Both the position numbers and the translations under genes were made by a program. Of a DNA stretch of 64,000 nucleotides, positions 12,003-23,691 are shown in pieces. Under the pieces are notes generated by a model, which was given only the letters and a program-made list of their open reading frames with translations, did not search any database and was not told the DNA's origin. The number at the start of each line of letters is the position of its first letter. Positions within the stretch are counted from its first letter, which is position 1. Origin of the DNA: Ianthella basta. Lineage: Eukaryota > Porifera > Demospongiae > Verongiida > Ianthellidae. The stretch lies in assembly GCA_964019415.1 (NCBI GenBank), contig OZ025869.1:14464419-14528418 (forward strand), read 5' to 3'.

Positions 12003-12236
12003 ATTAAAGGTATTCTTCAGAATCGTACCCAGATTGAGGAGTGGATTGAGGACATGGCCATCAGACGTCACCAACAACACCAAAGACATGAGGAGAGGTC
12101 TGACTCAGAGGAGGAGAGAAGCGGTGAGGAGGAACAGGAGACAACAAAGGAGAAGGTGGCCAACAGCAAGAAGAAGAATGATGTGAAACCTTTTGTTTAT
12201 CCTTACGATCTTGGATGGAAACGCAACTTAGCTCAA
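12003..12236 (+). pseudogene. ZDHHC6-like exon, copy A
   Basis: 234 nt, phase-0 end, 78 codons. It encodes IKGILQNRTQIEEWIEDMAI, an acidic/basic low-complexity insert (EERSDSEEE, KSKKKND-like) and PFVYPYDLGWKRNLAQ. This aligns with the post-TM4 cytosolic segment of vertebrate ZDHHC6 (IILRNKTSIESWIEEKA ... FPYDMGSRWRNFKQV). The donor is CAA|GTGAGT, and its phase fits the exon at 24099. The base pair before ATT is TG rather than the AG seen in copies B-E. Either the acceptor is lost, or the exon starts further upstream at TTTACAG (11980), which stays in frame. Indels between copies are multiples of three inside the exon, which points to past protein-level selection. Confidence 0.7.
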
Positions 12237-12259
12237 GTGAGTGGGCAGTAGCTGACGTT

Positions 12260-13170
12260 GAACTGGAGTTTACTCACTGTCTGCTTTTTTGTGTGTGCAT
12301 AGTTCCTCCAGTCATCCATCCTGTATTGCAGTTGTATGTATTACCTGGCAGTCTAATTAATAGGTGTTAGTGCTGTCAGTGATAACACAAGGTACTAATG
12401 GCCCCTATATTTAGGGGGTTGTCCCTGATGTGACTTCCATGTACCTACAGCACTGTACATACAGTATACAGTCATGATATTAGGCTGCCTAATTAGGCCA
12501 CTGGAAAGCTGTTGAAGGTTACCACACCCACTTGCAGAGAATGTTGTGCTCAGCCTGCTTTACGTTGCCTATTACAAGCATACTAAGATCACTCTGTATA
12601 TGTATGCAGTAATGTTGAAATCATAATTATAGGAAATATTAAGCGTTTTATCTTGCTGTGACTCATTGTGTACGTTTGTATGCCAACCGTGCGGCTTATG
12701 TATGTAGTTACACTTACTTGTGTAGGTGGAGTTGGAAGCCCAGTATCGTACCAGGCCATTCATCTTCTGGTTCAGCCTTGCAACATTAGTTGCTAACATT
12801 ATTGTGCTAGGATGGCCTGAAGCCATACAACAACAGTAGTGTGTTAGGATGACACTAAACCCCTACTGTTAGGATGACAGATTGGTGCTTATCAAGGTAG
12901 AGCCAGAAAGATAGCCAGGGGTGTTTCCTGGCTTGTTCGGGGGGGGGAGGGGGGGTGTACTAGCGCAATTCATAGCTGCATTGTGAACCAGTATACCACA
13001 ACAGGTCTGTGGGGGAAGCCATATGTATATGGGAAGAAGGATCAGACTTTCCTATGTATACAGTGGCCATGGCAACAGAATCACTCCAATGCTCAGAGAG
13101 ATACTATGTACAGTGCATGTGTGTGTATGTATATGTGACTGTATTTACGGTACCTGCACCTGTGCCGTGT
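12260..13170. other. Intron-like DNA between exon copies A and B
   Basis: No exon seen. The segment from about 12880 to 13165 is the B-type upstream block, also present before copies C (19140) and E (35590). It contains a poly-G run near 12940. Confidence 0.5.
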
Positions 13171-13177
13171 CTTGCAG

Positions 13178-13421
13178 ATTAAAGGTATTCTTCAGAATCG
13201 TACCCAGATTGAGGAGTGGATTGAAGACAAGGCCATCAGACGTCACCAACAACACCAAAGACATGAGGAGAGGTCTGACTCAGAGGAGGAGAGCAGCTCT
13301 GGTGAGGAGGAACAGGAGACAACAAAGGAGAAGGTGACCAACAAGAAGAAGAAGAAGAATGATGTGAAATCTTTTGTTTATCGTTACGATCTTGGATGGA
13401 AACACAACTTACGTAGCTCAA
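13178..13421 (+). pseudogene. ZDHHC6-like exon, copy B
   Basis: An intact AG (CTTGCAG) precedes ATTAAAGG. The exon reads IKGILQNRTQIEEWIEDKAI, then the acidic and lysine-rich insert with one extra serine and extra lysines (in-frame indels), then SFVYRYDLGWKHNL. A 4-base insertion, CGTA, after AACTTA shifts the phase at the CAA|GTGAGT donor from 0 to 1, so joining to the next ZDHHC6 exon gives an early stop. Without splicing the frame ends 5 codons past the donor position. Confidence 0.65.
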
Positions 13422-14228
13422 GTGAGTGGTTGGTAGCTTAAGTTGAACTGGAATTGTAAAACAGACTCACTGTCTGGTGTGCATAGTTTCTCCAGTCATC
13501 CACGTCTGAACTTTATTGCAGTTGTATGTATTACCTGGCAGCGTAATAGGTGTTAGCTGTCAGTGATAACACAAGGTACTAATGACACTAATAAGGGGTC
13601 TCCATGTACTGTACATACATTCCACAGTGTGAGAGCATTTAGGGCATTTAGGGCTGCTTGTTAGGCCACTGGGAGGCTATATGAATGATCTGACCACCAC
13701 ACCAAAGGGTCTGAGTCTCAAATGTACTCATGCGAAGTGACACAAAGCCCTACTACCTCCATGTGCCAGGTAGACAAGAAGCCTATAACTGTGGTGTGTG
13801 CTAGGATGGTGTGAGCCCTACTATGGACAGTACATGTGTCTTAGTGTACGTACTTGTGTTACATTTCCTTACTACCTTAGTATGCTTGGTTGTGGAGAAT
13901 CTTTTTCGTGTGTGTGCTCTGTTATTGCTGGTGGCCTCACGTCTGTCTTCTTCAAGAGAGTGTACAGCTGATCACTGCTCACAGTGGTGTACCACTGCTA
14001 AATGATGTAATGAATAATGAATATGGTGATACGCACCACATTGAAGCTCCAGAAGGTAGTGACATTAACATTAACAACAAACATTATAATACAGTAAAAG
14101 TACAAACGTGCACTGTGTGTGTGTTCAGTATGCCACACAAAGATGGTGTATGTGGTATCTATCTGCCATACTACACCAGTGTCAGCGGATTTGTGCAAAG
14201 TTGTATTCACTTTCAGATGTTGATACAC

Positions 14229-14775
14229 TCAAGTGATCCTTCCAGACACAAACTCCTGTGTGGGCGGGGGATTCCCCATAGCTACTATTGGTAGCCACCT
14301 GTTTGGCATATTTTCACTGTCCTCAATGTGACACTCGTAAGTGAAATTGGAGGTAAAAGCTACTGGCGTGTAGTGTGTGGTTGTCTCTGGTTGTGGCACC
14401 AGTTGGGGTATGTAATGCAGTGTGGTGTGTCCTTGTGTGTCCATCACTCCAAAGCCGATCTCATCTTCACTGTTGTGTTCAGTTGTGTCACTTGTCTGAT
14501 GGGTCATGTCCACACCACACACCATCTCACTCCCCTCCTCGTAGTCGAGAATAATTGTATGGACTCTACCACACACCATTTGTGCTTGATGTAGCCGCAT
14601 CCCTGCTTCACCTGCCCTGGGGAGGGGATGGACAGACTAGCAGGTCTAGACTATCTCTCTCATGTGTAGTGGCCTGTGTTGGGAGAAGGATGATGTCTTC
14701 CAGGTCATTTATGTTGTTAATTATATTCCTTGTTGCAAAGTATGGGTCTGTCGTTGGGGGCCTTTCCTCTGCCAT
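14229..14775 (-). pseudogene. Minus-strand family member 1, frameshifted
   Basis: The coding exon begins at ATG 14775-14773, 5 bases after a CTTCAG acceptor. It encodes MAEERPPTTDPYFATRNIIN as in the other members. After LDLLVCPSPPQGR the frame stops. The conserved C-terminal half (HQAQMVCGRVHT ... EFVSGRIT*) continues in another frame from about 14620 to 14229. A small indel in the G-rich GGGGAGGGGATGG segment explains the break. The C-terminal half is still open, so the lesion looks recent. Confidence 0.6.
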
Positions 14776-14779
14776 TGTA

Positions 14780-16250
14780 CCTGAAGGGTTGAAGAGGAAG
14801 ATCCCAGTGTGCATGTTCACAGTAAGTGGACAACAGTGCATGGTGTGCAGCAGGAAGGAGGCCTGTTGATTGGTGAAAGTAAAACAAATCTGTGTACAGT
14901 ACTGCTTTGTGTACCTATACACACACACAATACGTATTTGGGTAACCATTTTCACTCAAGTATCTTGTCTGTGTATAGGAAGGATAGGAGTGAAGTGTGC
15001 TTGCTGTCTACAATGAACATTGCCAACCCTAGCAACAAGCTGTGCTGCTGTTGCTATGCATTTTGTCACCTTTATGGGTTCGTACAAGTGAATAGCTCTT
15101 ATATATCATGGGTAGTATACAAGCTATCAATTTGCACTTTGTGCCCCAAGGACTCATGTCACTCGCTATATGCATTTGCCAACCTTGCTTCCTGTCTCAG
15201 TCTGTTTTGCTATAATTATGCCCAATTATTCTGCACACATCAGTGCCTTGTTAGAGATGTACATGTAACCTTTTATGTAACCTTTTGCCCTAAAGATCAG
15301 AGCATCTGGTTGAAGCATTGGGAAGGTCCAAATCCTTTGTTTAAGCTGCTAATTGGAGAAATGCCCTTAGCAAACTCACCAGATCAGTTCTACCTGAGTT
15401 TGTCTAATGTCTTCAGTGGTTGTGTCTTCATTAAAGTCTAGTCGGCCTTTGTATTTTCACATTACACTTATGGTTTGACATACCCAGGTAAAGACATGGC
15501 ATGAGGGATATTTACCCTCATTTGCAAGGTCATGTATAATATAATTTCGTCGTGTGAGTGAGTGTCAAGTACTCAGCACCAATGGTTCTTTCTGGACTGG
15601 TAGACTTACCTTGTGACTAAGTAGTGTAAAATGTAGCAGAAAGCAACCATGTGTGCAATGGGATGAAATGAATAACATGTGCAAATTTGCCTGGTGGTGC
15701 GACCCATGATTAGGTTAACCACACATGTTGCAAACACACTAGTTTCACGTTAAATGTGTACATAATATGTAAACCAACAACTGACAGCTACATGCAGAAC
15801 TCCAACCCGAATGCGCTATAAAAGTGTCAGCGGATCTGGTATCGGCGCGTTTACTTGATTGAACTTGACCGAAATTCGAGTCGCCTGTTTTGTTGTATTA
15901 TCTGTGGTCTGACGGCCTCGCTAATCTTCACACAGCGTGTGATTGCAGGAAAGCAGTTTGACGGCAACTGCTGCAAGTCGCTGAAGAGCACGGAAGCTGT
16001 TGCGGCTAGCAGCGTGAGCTCGTGACCGAGCGGTAGACGGTGATAAGGTACAGTTGAACACAGGGACCTCGTGCGTGCGGACTGCTGGAGAAGGGGAATA
16101 AGAAATAGCCGTCTCGTAGCGCGCACCACGGGTGCCCTACCCCAAGGTTAGTAGAGGCACGCTTTGCCTGCCAACGGACACCAGAGCGCGCGTACAAGGC
16201 AGTGCAAATAATCGTAGTGGCGCTAGCGCTACCCTCTTCCCATCCCTTCT
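14780..16250 (-). other. Intron of family member 1; non-coding
   Basis: This is the interval between exon 1 (16.26-16.31 kb) and the coding exon. It contains a plus-strand open frame (15011-15441) that recurs at 29732 and 37722. It includes a decayed copy of the hairpin element seen at 55.67-55.75 kb (GAGCATCTGGTTGAAGC). I regard that frame as repeat-derived, not a gene. Confidence 0.5.
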
Positions 16251-16256
16251 GCTCAC

Positions 16257-16339
16257 CTCCTTGTAACTGCGCTGCATGTGGTCCACAGAAGAACTGCTCC
16301 TCAGACTCAAGGATCACCACTTGGCAGGTCCCTTTTATA
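16257..16339 (-). promoter_or_regulatory. TATA-box core promoter and untranslated exon 1, member 1
   Basis: On the minus strand TATAAAAGGG (TATA at 16339-16333) lies about 31 bases upstream of CCTTGAGTCTG, a suitable initiator position. A roughly 50-nt exon then ends AGTTACAAGGAG at a GTGAGC donor (16256-16251). The arrangement is conserved at 22.6, 31.0, 39.0 and 54.3 kb. No ATG lies in the exon, so it is probably 5' untranslated. Confidence 0.65.
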
Positions 16340-16634
16340 CTGCACTTGTATTTTGATAGGGCTTTTCCATAATTACATGCGCATCGCTGGAGTTGTGCGA
16401 TTTCGGGTGCGTAGCCAAAATGGCTGCCCCAGATTGCCTGATTCTACTACACTGGCAGTCTGGGAAGCCAGAATCTGAACTGATCACAACACTCAATTAT
16501 GCGTGTGCATGATACTGATCTATGACATTTATTATATGCTCCTCATTGTTTAACTGTACTGTGTTGCAATTTATTGAAGTTTGTGTGAAAAATATCCGGT
16601 GCGAAGGAGGGAATAATAATACCTGAATAATACG

Positions 16635-16795
16635 GCTCTGGTTTCATGTAGCGGGTGCCCACTAGGTATTGCGTAAGGGACTGCCCACCACAGCCGCTAG
16701 CCGAATAACGGAATATCATGTGAGGTGGCTTGCTATGAGGATTGTGCAACTCTTGTGCAATCCTCTGGGGCACCTGCTACATGAAACCATAGCCA
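16635..16795. mobile_element. Foldback MITE-like element (copy 1)
   Basis: TTTCATGTAGCGGGTGCCC near 16646 is matched by GGGGCACCTGCTACATGAAA near 16770 in inverted orientation. An inner GAGGATTGTGCA stem lies near 16738. The same element lies at 31356-31516, where the inner stem is perfect over 13 bases. Confidence 0.6.
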
Positions 16796-17760
16796 ATAAT
16801 ACAGTACTTTTTGGGTCGGTTGTTCTAGACGGATACCGGTATCTGGGAAACGCTTGCACAATATTATACGTATTCGTACACACACTTAGCTACAGTATAA
16901 TTGCGAAATCTAGTGTTGACATAGATTGTGAGCTAGAGATTTTATACAGCAATACTGCTCATGTTTATGTATAATACCATGATTTCCACTTCGGTACCCG
17001 GTGCCCGGTGTGGGTTGACAACCAACCCGAAAACGTCTGTATTCATAATGTTATGAATATCATTATGCATAAGATAACCTCTGCAGCAACAGCTAAGGCA
17101 GTTTCACCTTCTAGCATTGTAGGCTTGGGAGAAGCACTCAACAGATGATGTCGTGGAGTTGTACGTACACTACATGATGGGGAGCTTAGGGAAGACTGAA
17201 CTGAGGCTGACTCTACTAAATGGAGCAGGAGGTGCTGGGCTACATGAGACTAACCATACTCTCACCCAGTGTTGCATAAATTCTACTTAATATATTTGCT
17301 GATGATATATGTGTCACTGTTAGGGGTGAGAACCATGTAGCAGTAAGCTGTCTATCAGCACGACCCTACTACATGCTCTGTGTGGGAACTGTACCAAGTT
17401 TTGTTGTTAACTGGCTTCTTCAGTAGGAAAGTGGGAAATGCAGTTTCTGAAGGACTGTCTACTTGACATGTGATACCCAGTCAAGCATTCATGTACATGT
17501 GTAGGGAGGTAGGGTGCACATTGCAGACAGTGGTGTATAGTAGCAGCTAGAAAGGCTTACTACTGTAATCTCCTACGGAACTGTGCTGCCATGGTAACGA
17601 TGATACACTGAGCACAGATTAGTGTGATGTGAAAACAGCATTTGCTTTCCTAATACATAGATTACCATGGCAACCAGCAAGATGCCTCCTGAACAAACAT
17701 TGCCGATTTTAATGGAGACTGCATGTCTGCCAATGTTTGCCATGATGATTTCAGAATTGC

Positions 17761-18128
17761 TGGATCTGTGGTTGCCTGTAAACCCAACAGTGTTACACTG
17801 TTGGTCTGTGGTTGCCTGTAAACCCAACAGTGTTACACTGTTAGTCTGTGGTTGCCTGTAAACCCAACAGTGTTACACTGTTGGTCTGTGGTTGCCTGCA
17901 AACCCAACAAAGTTACACTGTTAGTCTGTGGTTGCCTGTAAACCCAACAGTGTTACACTGTTAGTCTGTGGTTGCCTGTAAACCCAACAGTGTTACACTG
18001 TTAGTCTGTCGTTGCCTGTAAACCCAACAGTGTTACACTGTTAGTCTGTCGTTGCCTGCAATCCCAACAGTGTTACACTGTTAGTCTGTGGTTGCCTGTA
18101 AACCCAACAGTGTTACGTTGTTAGTCTA
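17761..18128. repeat. 40-bp palindromic minisatellite, about 9 units
   Basis: The unit is GTCTGTGGTTGCCTGTAAAC followed by CCAACAGTGTTACACTGTTG, with single-base variants. Each unit contains AACAGTGT-T-ACACTGTT, an 8 + 1 + 8 inverted repeat. The allelic position in the duplicated block (32.63-34.58 kb) has about 48 units. Confidence 0.95.
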
Positions 18129-18139
18129 CACATGACTAT

Positions 18140-18560
18140 GATTGCCGAGCGGCGAGCGTAAGCGAGCGAAGCAAAGCTATTGATCGCTGTCTATTCGAGC
18201 CTCGGCGATATATATCTGATATTTGTATTGCATGACACGTGACTGCGCATGTGACTCTGTCACATGACGGCTCGTCTTTTCAAGGGGTGTTTCTGCTCCT
18301 GTTCGGCCGCTCATCTTTGCTGACATGCTCCCGCGGATCAGGGGCACAGAAGGAGAGCAGATGGGAATGGCAACGACGCGGCTGTGTCCAGCATGCCGAG
18401 GGGGCCACGCTGCGAGACGGTGCGCGCGACTTGATACGGAGACAGCGGGGCAAAAATAGGCCAGACTAGAATTGAATGCGGGAAAATGGTGCAAGGCTAC
18501 TGGCCTCGGCGACAGACGAGCAGCGACAGTCCAGGCTTGAGGAGCTTTGGCAGTAACAAA
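18140..18560. other. CpG-rich segment after the minisatellite
   Basis: GCGAGCGTAAGCGAGCGAAGC begins a CpG-rich block with open frames on both strands, repeated at 34.59-35.02 kb. It may be an old promoter or transposon end. I cannot assign a gene. Confidence 0.35.
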
Positions 18561-19410
18561 CAAGGTGCTTGGCTACTAAGACAGCTCCAGTCTGTAACAT
18601 CACAATACACTTGTGTACTGGCCACGTACTATTCATGCTGCGAGGCAATTCTTATGCGCTTAGCGTATGTCTAGTAATATGAAGGACATACACATTGAGT
18701 TGCCCATGCAAGGGGCAGTGCAACACTGACTGTAGAGTCCTATCTGACTATGTTTATGTATGTGCAGCCACACAATCACCCTTCACGTGTAAATCGCCCT
18801 TCATGTGTAATCTACTTGGATTACTCATGATTGGCTTGGACCAGCTCCTCCCATCCTCCACTATGTGTTTCACTTTACATGCCTAATACCTGGCCCATTA
18901 ATTAGAGCTTATCTCTTATCACTGATGGGCAGTTTACACGTACTTGTCAAGATCAACCCACTTCCTTGGCACAGTCTGGGTAGTATGGAAATTCTTTCAT
19001 TTGATTATGGAGGTGTCTGAGCATGGATGAGCTGACGTGGGGCTGCGTTTGGGTGCACATTTGTATGACTTCTTTCTTCCTGTGTGTTATTTTCTGCCAT
19101 TTCTGATCAGACGCTCCAGTCTCATGGGGAGTATTTGAAAGAACAGATTGGTGCTTATCAAGGTAGAGCCAGAAAGATAGCCAGGGGTGCTTCCTGGATT
19201 GTTCCGAGGGTGTACTAACGCAATTCATAGCTGCATTGTGAGGTCTGTAGGGGAAGCCATATGTATATGGGAAGAAGGATCAGACTTTCCCATGGATACA
19301 GTGGCCATGACAACAGAATCACTCCAATGCTCAGAGAGATACTATGTACAGTGCATGTGTGTGTATGTATGTGTGACTATATTTACAGTACCTGCACCTG
19401 TGTCTTGCAG

Positions 19411-19648
19411 ATTAAAGGTATTCTTCAGAATCGTACCCAGATTGAGGAGTGGATTGAGGACAAGGCCATCAGACGTCACCAACAACACCATAGACACAAG
19501 GAGAGGTCTGACTCAGAGGAGGAGAGCAGCGGTGAGGAGGAACAGGAGACAACAAAGGAGAAGGTGGCCAACAAGAAGACGAAGAATGATGTGAAATCTT
19601 TTGTTTATTCGTACGATCTTGGATGGAAACACAACTTACGTAGCTCAA
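19411..19648 (+). pseudogene. ZDHHC6-like exon, copy C
   Basis: An AG acceptor is present. The exon encodes IKGILQNRTQIEEWIEDKAI, the HQQHHRHKERSDSEEESSGEE insert and SFVYSYDLGWKHNL. The CGTA insertion near the donor makes the length 238 (phase 1), out of step with the exon at 24099. Unspliced, the frame continues SSSEWVVAEVELEL and stops at 19684-19686. It is almost identical to copy E. Confidence 0.65.
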
Positions 19649-20127
19649 GTGAGTGGGTGGTAGCTGAAGTTGAACTAGAATTGTAAAATAGACTCACTGT
19701 CTGCCTTTGTGTGTGCATAGTTTCTCCAGTCATCCACGTTTGGCCTATATTGCAGTTGTATGTATTACCTGGCAGCGTAATAGGTGTTAGCTGTGTCAGT
19801 GATAACACAAGGTACTAATGACACTAATAAGGTTGTCACTGATGTGGCTTCCATGTACTGTACATACATTACACAGTGTGTATGCTGCCTTGTTAAGCCA
19901 CAAGGAACCTATATGAATGACCTTACCACCAACGTATCTGAGTCTCAAATGTACTCATGCGAAGTGACACAAAGCCCTACCACCTCAATGTGCCAGGTGG
20001 GCAAGAAGCCTATAACTGTGGTGTGTGCTAGGATGGTGTGAGCCCTACTATGGACAGTACATGTGTCTTAGTGTACGTACTTGTGTTACACTTCCTTACT
20101 ACCTTAGTATGCTTGGTTGTGGAGAAT

Positions 20128-20134
<7 letters not shown>

Positions 20135-20171
<37 letters not shown>
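20135..20171. repeat. (GT)n microsatellite
   Basis: A GT run of about 37 bases. It is shorter in the duplicate at 36578-36604 and absent at the matching position in units 1 and 3. Confidence 0.9.
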
Positions 20172-20173
<2 letters not shown>

Positions 20174-20461
20174 CTGTTATTGATAGTGGCCTCACGTCTG
20201 TCTTCTTCAAGAGAGTGTACAGCTGATCACTGCTAAATGTTGTAATAAATAAGGAATAGGATGATACGCACCACATTGAAGCTCCAGAAGGTAGTGACAT
20301 TAACATTAACAACGAACATTAAAATACAGTAAAAGTACAAACGTGCACTGTGTGTGTTCAGTGTGCCACACAAAGATGGTGTATATGGTATCTATCTGCC
20401 ATACTACACCAGTGTCAGCGGATTTGTGCAAAGTTGTATTCACTTTCAGATGTTGATACAC

Positions 20462-21010
20462 TCAAGTGATCCTTCCAGACACACACTCCTGTGTGGGCGG
20501 GGGGTTCCCCATAGCTACTATTGGTAGCCACCTGTTTGGCATGTTTTCACTGTCCTCAATGTGACACTTGTAAGTGAAATTGGAGGTAAAAGCTGCTGGC
20601 GTGTTGTGTGTGGTTGTCTCTGGTTGTGGCAGCAGTTGGGGTATGTAATGCAGTGTGGTGTGTCCGTGTGCGTACATCACTCCGAAGTTGATCCCCGCCT
20701 CGCTGTTGTGTTCAGTTGTATCACTTGTCTGATGGGTCATGTCCACACCACCACACACCATCTCACTCCCCTCCTCGTAGTTGAGAAGAGTTGTATGAAC
20801 TCTACCACACACCAATTGTGCTTGATGTAGCTGCCTCCCTCCTTCACCTGCCCTGGGGAATGGTGGGCAGACTAGCAGGTCTAGACCATCTCTCTCGTGT
20901 GTAGTGGCCTGTGTTGGGAGAAGGATGATGTCTTCCAGGTCGTTAATGTTGTTCATTACATTCCTTGTTGCAAAGTATGGGTCTGTTGTTGGGGGCCTTT
21001 CCTCTGCCAT
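20462..21010 (-). CDS. Minus-strand family member 2, small acidic His/Thr/Pro-rich protein
   Basis: An intact single coding exon of 182 residues, ATG 21010-21008 to TGA 20464-20462. The acceptor CTCTCAG lies 6 bases upstream of the ATG, so the first ATG of the mature mRNA is probably the start and exon 1 is untranslated. I recognise no domain. It begins MAEERPPTTDPYFATRN. Landmarks are GLDLLVCPPFPRAG, QLVCGRVHTT, SEMVCGGVDMTHQTSDTTEH, INFGVMYAHGHTTLHYIP and FTYKCHIEDSENMPN. There is no signal peptide or membrane helix, and it looks largely disordered. The untranslated exon and TATA box are at about 22.60-22.68 kb. Confidence 0.55.
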   Translation of the reverse strand: MAEERPPTTDPYFATRNVMNNINDLEDIILLPTQATTHERDGLDLLVCPPFPRAGEGGRQLHQAQLVCGRVHTTLLNYEEGSEMVCGGVDMTHQTSDTTEHNSEAGINFGVMYAHGHTTLHYIPQLLPQPETTTHNTPAAFTSNFTYKCHIEDSENMPNRWLPIVAMGNPPPTQECVSGRIT

Positions 21011-22597
21011 TGTATCTGAGAGGTTGAAGGGGAAGATCCCAGTGTGCCCGTTCGCAGTAGGTGGACGACAGTGTAAGGTGTGCAGCAGGATTGATTGGTG
21101 AAAGTAAGCAGATCTACATACAATACTGCTTTGTGTACCTATACACACACACATTACGTAATTGGGTAACCATTTTCATTCAATCTTGTCTGTGTGGTCG
21201 GTATAGGAATGATACCGTAGTTTCATGGTACATTATAAGAGTCATGACTAAGAGTGAAGTGGTAGTGCTTGCTCTCTACAATGAGCATTGCCAATTCTAG
21301 TAACAAGCTGTGCTCCTGTAGCTACACGTATGGTGTGCACAACGTAAATGGCTTCTATACCATCAGTGGCATACAAGCTTTGTTACACTTTAAGCCCCAT
21401 TCCTTCTATGTACGGTATAACTGAAGTATGGACTCACTGAAGTATGGACTCGGTACATATGCGTTTGCCAACCTTGCTTCCTATCTTAGTCTGTTTTGTT
21501 ATATGCCCAATTTCTTCTGCGCACATGAGCTCCTTGTAAGAGACGTGTAAATCCACAATGATCTTTTATATGAATCTAATGACTAAGACCACAGCATCTG
21601 GTAGAAGCATTGGTAAGGTTCCAATGCTGTTGTTTAGGCTGGTATTTGGAGAAGTACCTTTAACTTCAATCACAAGGTCAGTTCTACCTGAGTTTGTCTA
21701 ACATCTTCGGTGGTTGTGTCTTCATTGGAGTCTAGTCGGCATTTGTATTTTCACATTACACTTTTGGTTTGACATGTACAGGTGAACACATGGCATGAGG
21801 GATATGTACCCTCATTTGCAAAGTTAAGTCTGTTTTAATTTTGTCATAGTAGTGGGTGTCATGTACTCAGCACCAATGGTTCTTTCTGGACTGGTAGACT
21901 GACCTTGTTACATTCGTATGTAGTGTAAAAGGTTGGCAGCAGAAAGCAACCATGTGTGCAAATGGGCGCAATGAATAACAAGTGCGCAAATTTACGTGGT
22001 AGGGCGACCTGTGATTAGGTTGCAAGAAACATGGAATCAATGTCACTCTCAAAGTCTTCACCCATACATACACTAGATTCAAGCCAAATGTGCGAATAAT
22101 GTGCTATAAACCCACTACGTTCCGACGTGCAGAACTTCAACCCGAACGCGCTAAAGCGTCAGCGGATCTGGTATAGGCGCGTTTACTTGATTGACGGCGA
22201 AATTGGTGTCGCCTGTTTTATTCGTCTAACGGCTTCGCCCAACGTCACATAGCTACTTGATTGTGCGATTGCAGGAAAGCAGTTTCACGGCAACTACTGC
22301 AAGTCACTGAAGAGCGTGGAAGCTGTTGCGGCTAGCAGCGTGAGCTCGTGACCGAGCGGTAAACGGTGATAAGGCACAGTTGAACACAGGGACCTCGTGC
22401 GTGCGGACTGCGGGAGAAGGGGAACAAGGAATAGCTGTCTCGTAGCGTGCACCACGGATGCGCTACCCCAAGGTTAGTAGAGGCACACTTTGCCTGCCAA
22501 CAGATACCACCGCCTGCGTGCGTTATTCGCGAGCAGGCGGTAGTGTATGTAATTGTACTTGCGCTAGCGCTACTCTTGTCCCTTCCCTTCTGCTCAC

Positions 22598-22679
22598 CTC
22601 CTTGTAACTGCGCTGCAAGCGGTCCACAGAAAAACTGCTCCTCAAACTATAAGAACAACAGCTACGAGGTCTTTTTATA
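22598..22679 (-). promoter_or_regulatory. TATA-box core promoter and untranslated exon 1, member 2
   Basis: TATAAAAAGAC (TATA 22679-22673) lies about 31 bases before CTTATAGTTTG. An exon of about 50 nt then ends at a GTGAGC donor (22597-22592). Intron 1 to the coding exon at 21.01 kb would be about 1.6 kb. Confidence 0.65.
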
Positions 22680-23691
22680 CTGCTTATACAAATGACAGCA
22701 TTATGACATACAAATGAGATCATGTCCCACCCTTTGCTACCAGGCATACAGTATGTTTAAGCCATACAAATGAGATCATCTCCCACCCTTTGTTGAATGT
22801 CTTCGCTGGTGGTGTCTTCATTAAAGTCTAGTCGGCATTTGTATTTTCACATTACACTTTTGGTTTGACATGTACAGGTGAACACATGGCATGATGGATA
22901 TGTACCCTCAAGTGCAAGGTCATGTACATATAAATTTGTCGTATGAGTGGGTGTCAAGTACTGAGCACCAATGGTTCTTTCTGGACTGGTAGGCTGACCT
23001 TGTGACATTCGTATGTAGTGTAAAAGGTTGGCAGCAGAAAGCAACCATGTGTGCAAATGGACGCAATGAATAACAAGTGCGCAATTTACGTGGTAGGGCG
23101 ACCTGTGATTAGGTTGCAAGAAACATGGAATCAATGTCACTCTCAAAGTCTTCACCCGTACATATATACTAGGTTCAAGCCAAATGTGTGAATAATGTGC
23201 TATAAACCCACTACGTTCCGACGTGCAAAACTACAACCCGAACGCGCTAAGGCGTCAACGGATCTGGTATCGGCGCGTTTAGTTATTGACGCCGAAATTG
23301 GTGTCGCCTGTTTTATTCGTCTAACGGCTTCGCCCAACGTCACATAGCTACTTGATCGTGCGATTGCAGGAAAGCAGTTTCACGGCAACTACTGCAAGTC
23401 ACTGAAGAGCGTGGAAGCTGTTGCGGCTAGCAGCGTGAGCTCGTGACCGAGCGGTAAACGGTGATAAGGCACAGTTGAACACAAGGACCTCGTTCGTGCA
23501 GACTGCGGGAGAAGGGGAATATGGAATAGCCGTCTCCTAGCGTGCACCACGGATGCGCTACCCCAAGGTTAGTAGAGGCACGCTTTGCCTGCCAACAGAC
23601 ACCAGAGCGCGCGTTATTCGCGCGTGCAGGCGGCAGTGTAAATAATCATAGTGGCGCTATAGCGCTATCCTCTTGCTTCACCTCTGCTCAC

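Larger units (their letters stand above)
13860..20300. repeat. Segmental duplication, units 1-2, partner 28.53-36.75 kb
   Basis: The block is repeated at an offset of about 14.7 kb (for example 15851 and 30572, 16278 and 30999). The offset becomes about 16.4 kb after the minisatellite, which is longer in the second copy. Long stretches differ by only scattered substitutions, so the duplication is very recent. Confidence 0.9.

Noticed and set aside
13178..13337. Arginine-rich frame (RRRWPTRRRRMM-like) over the exon copies
   Set aside because: It is the +1 shadow of the ZDHHC6-like exon, which alone aligns with a known protein.
13890..14294. Plus-strand frame over the 3' flank of the minus-strand gene
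   Set aside because: It changes frame between units and ends differently in each copy. There is no splice support.
15011..15441. Plus-strand frame repeated at 29732 and 37722 (MNIASPSNKLCSCCY-like)
   Set aside because: It contains the decayed hairpin element, is broken in units 2 and 5 and lies in the intron of the minus-strand gene. Its conservation is explained by recent duplication.
15851..16320. Minus-strand frames between exon 1 and the coding exon (SARTRSLCSTVPYHRLPLGHE)
   Set aside because: Preceded by a good acceptor-like tract, but in units 2 and 4 the frame stops early. Without transcripts I treat it as intron or untranslated sequence.
16635..16795. Hairpin considered as a small RNA gene
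   Set aside because: The terminal inverted repeats and duplication pattern fit a foldback element better. No promoter was seen.
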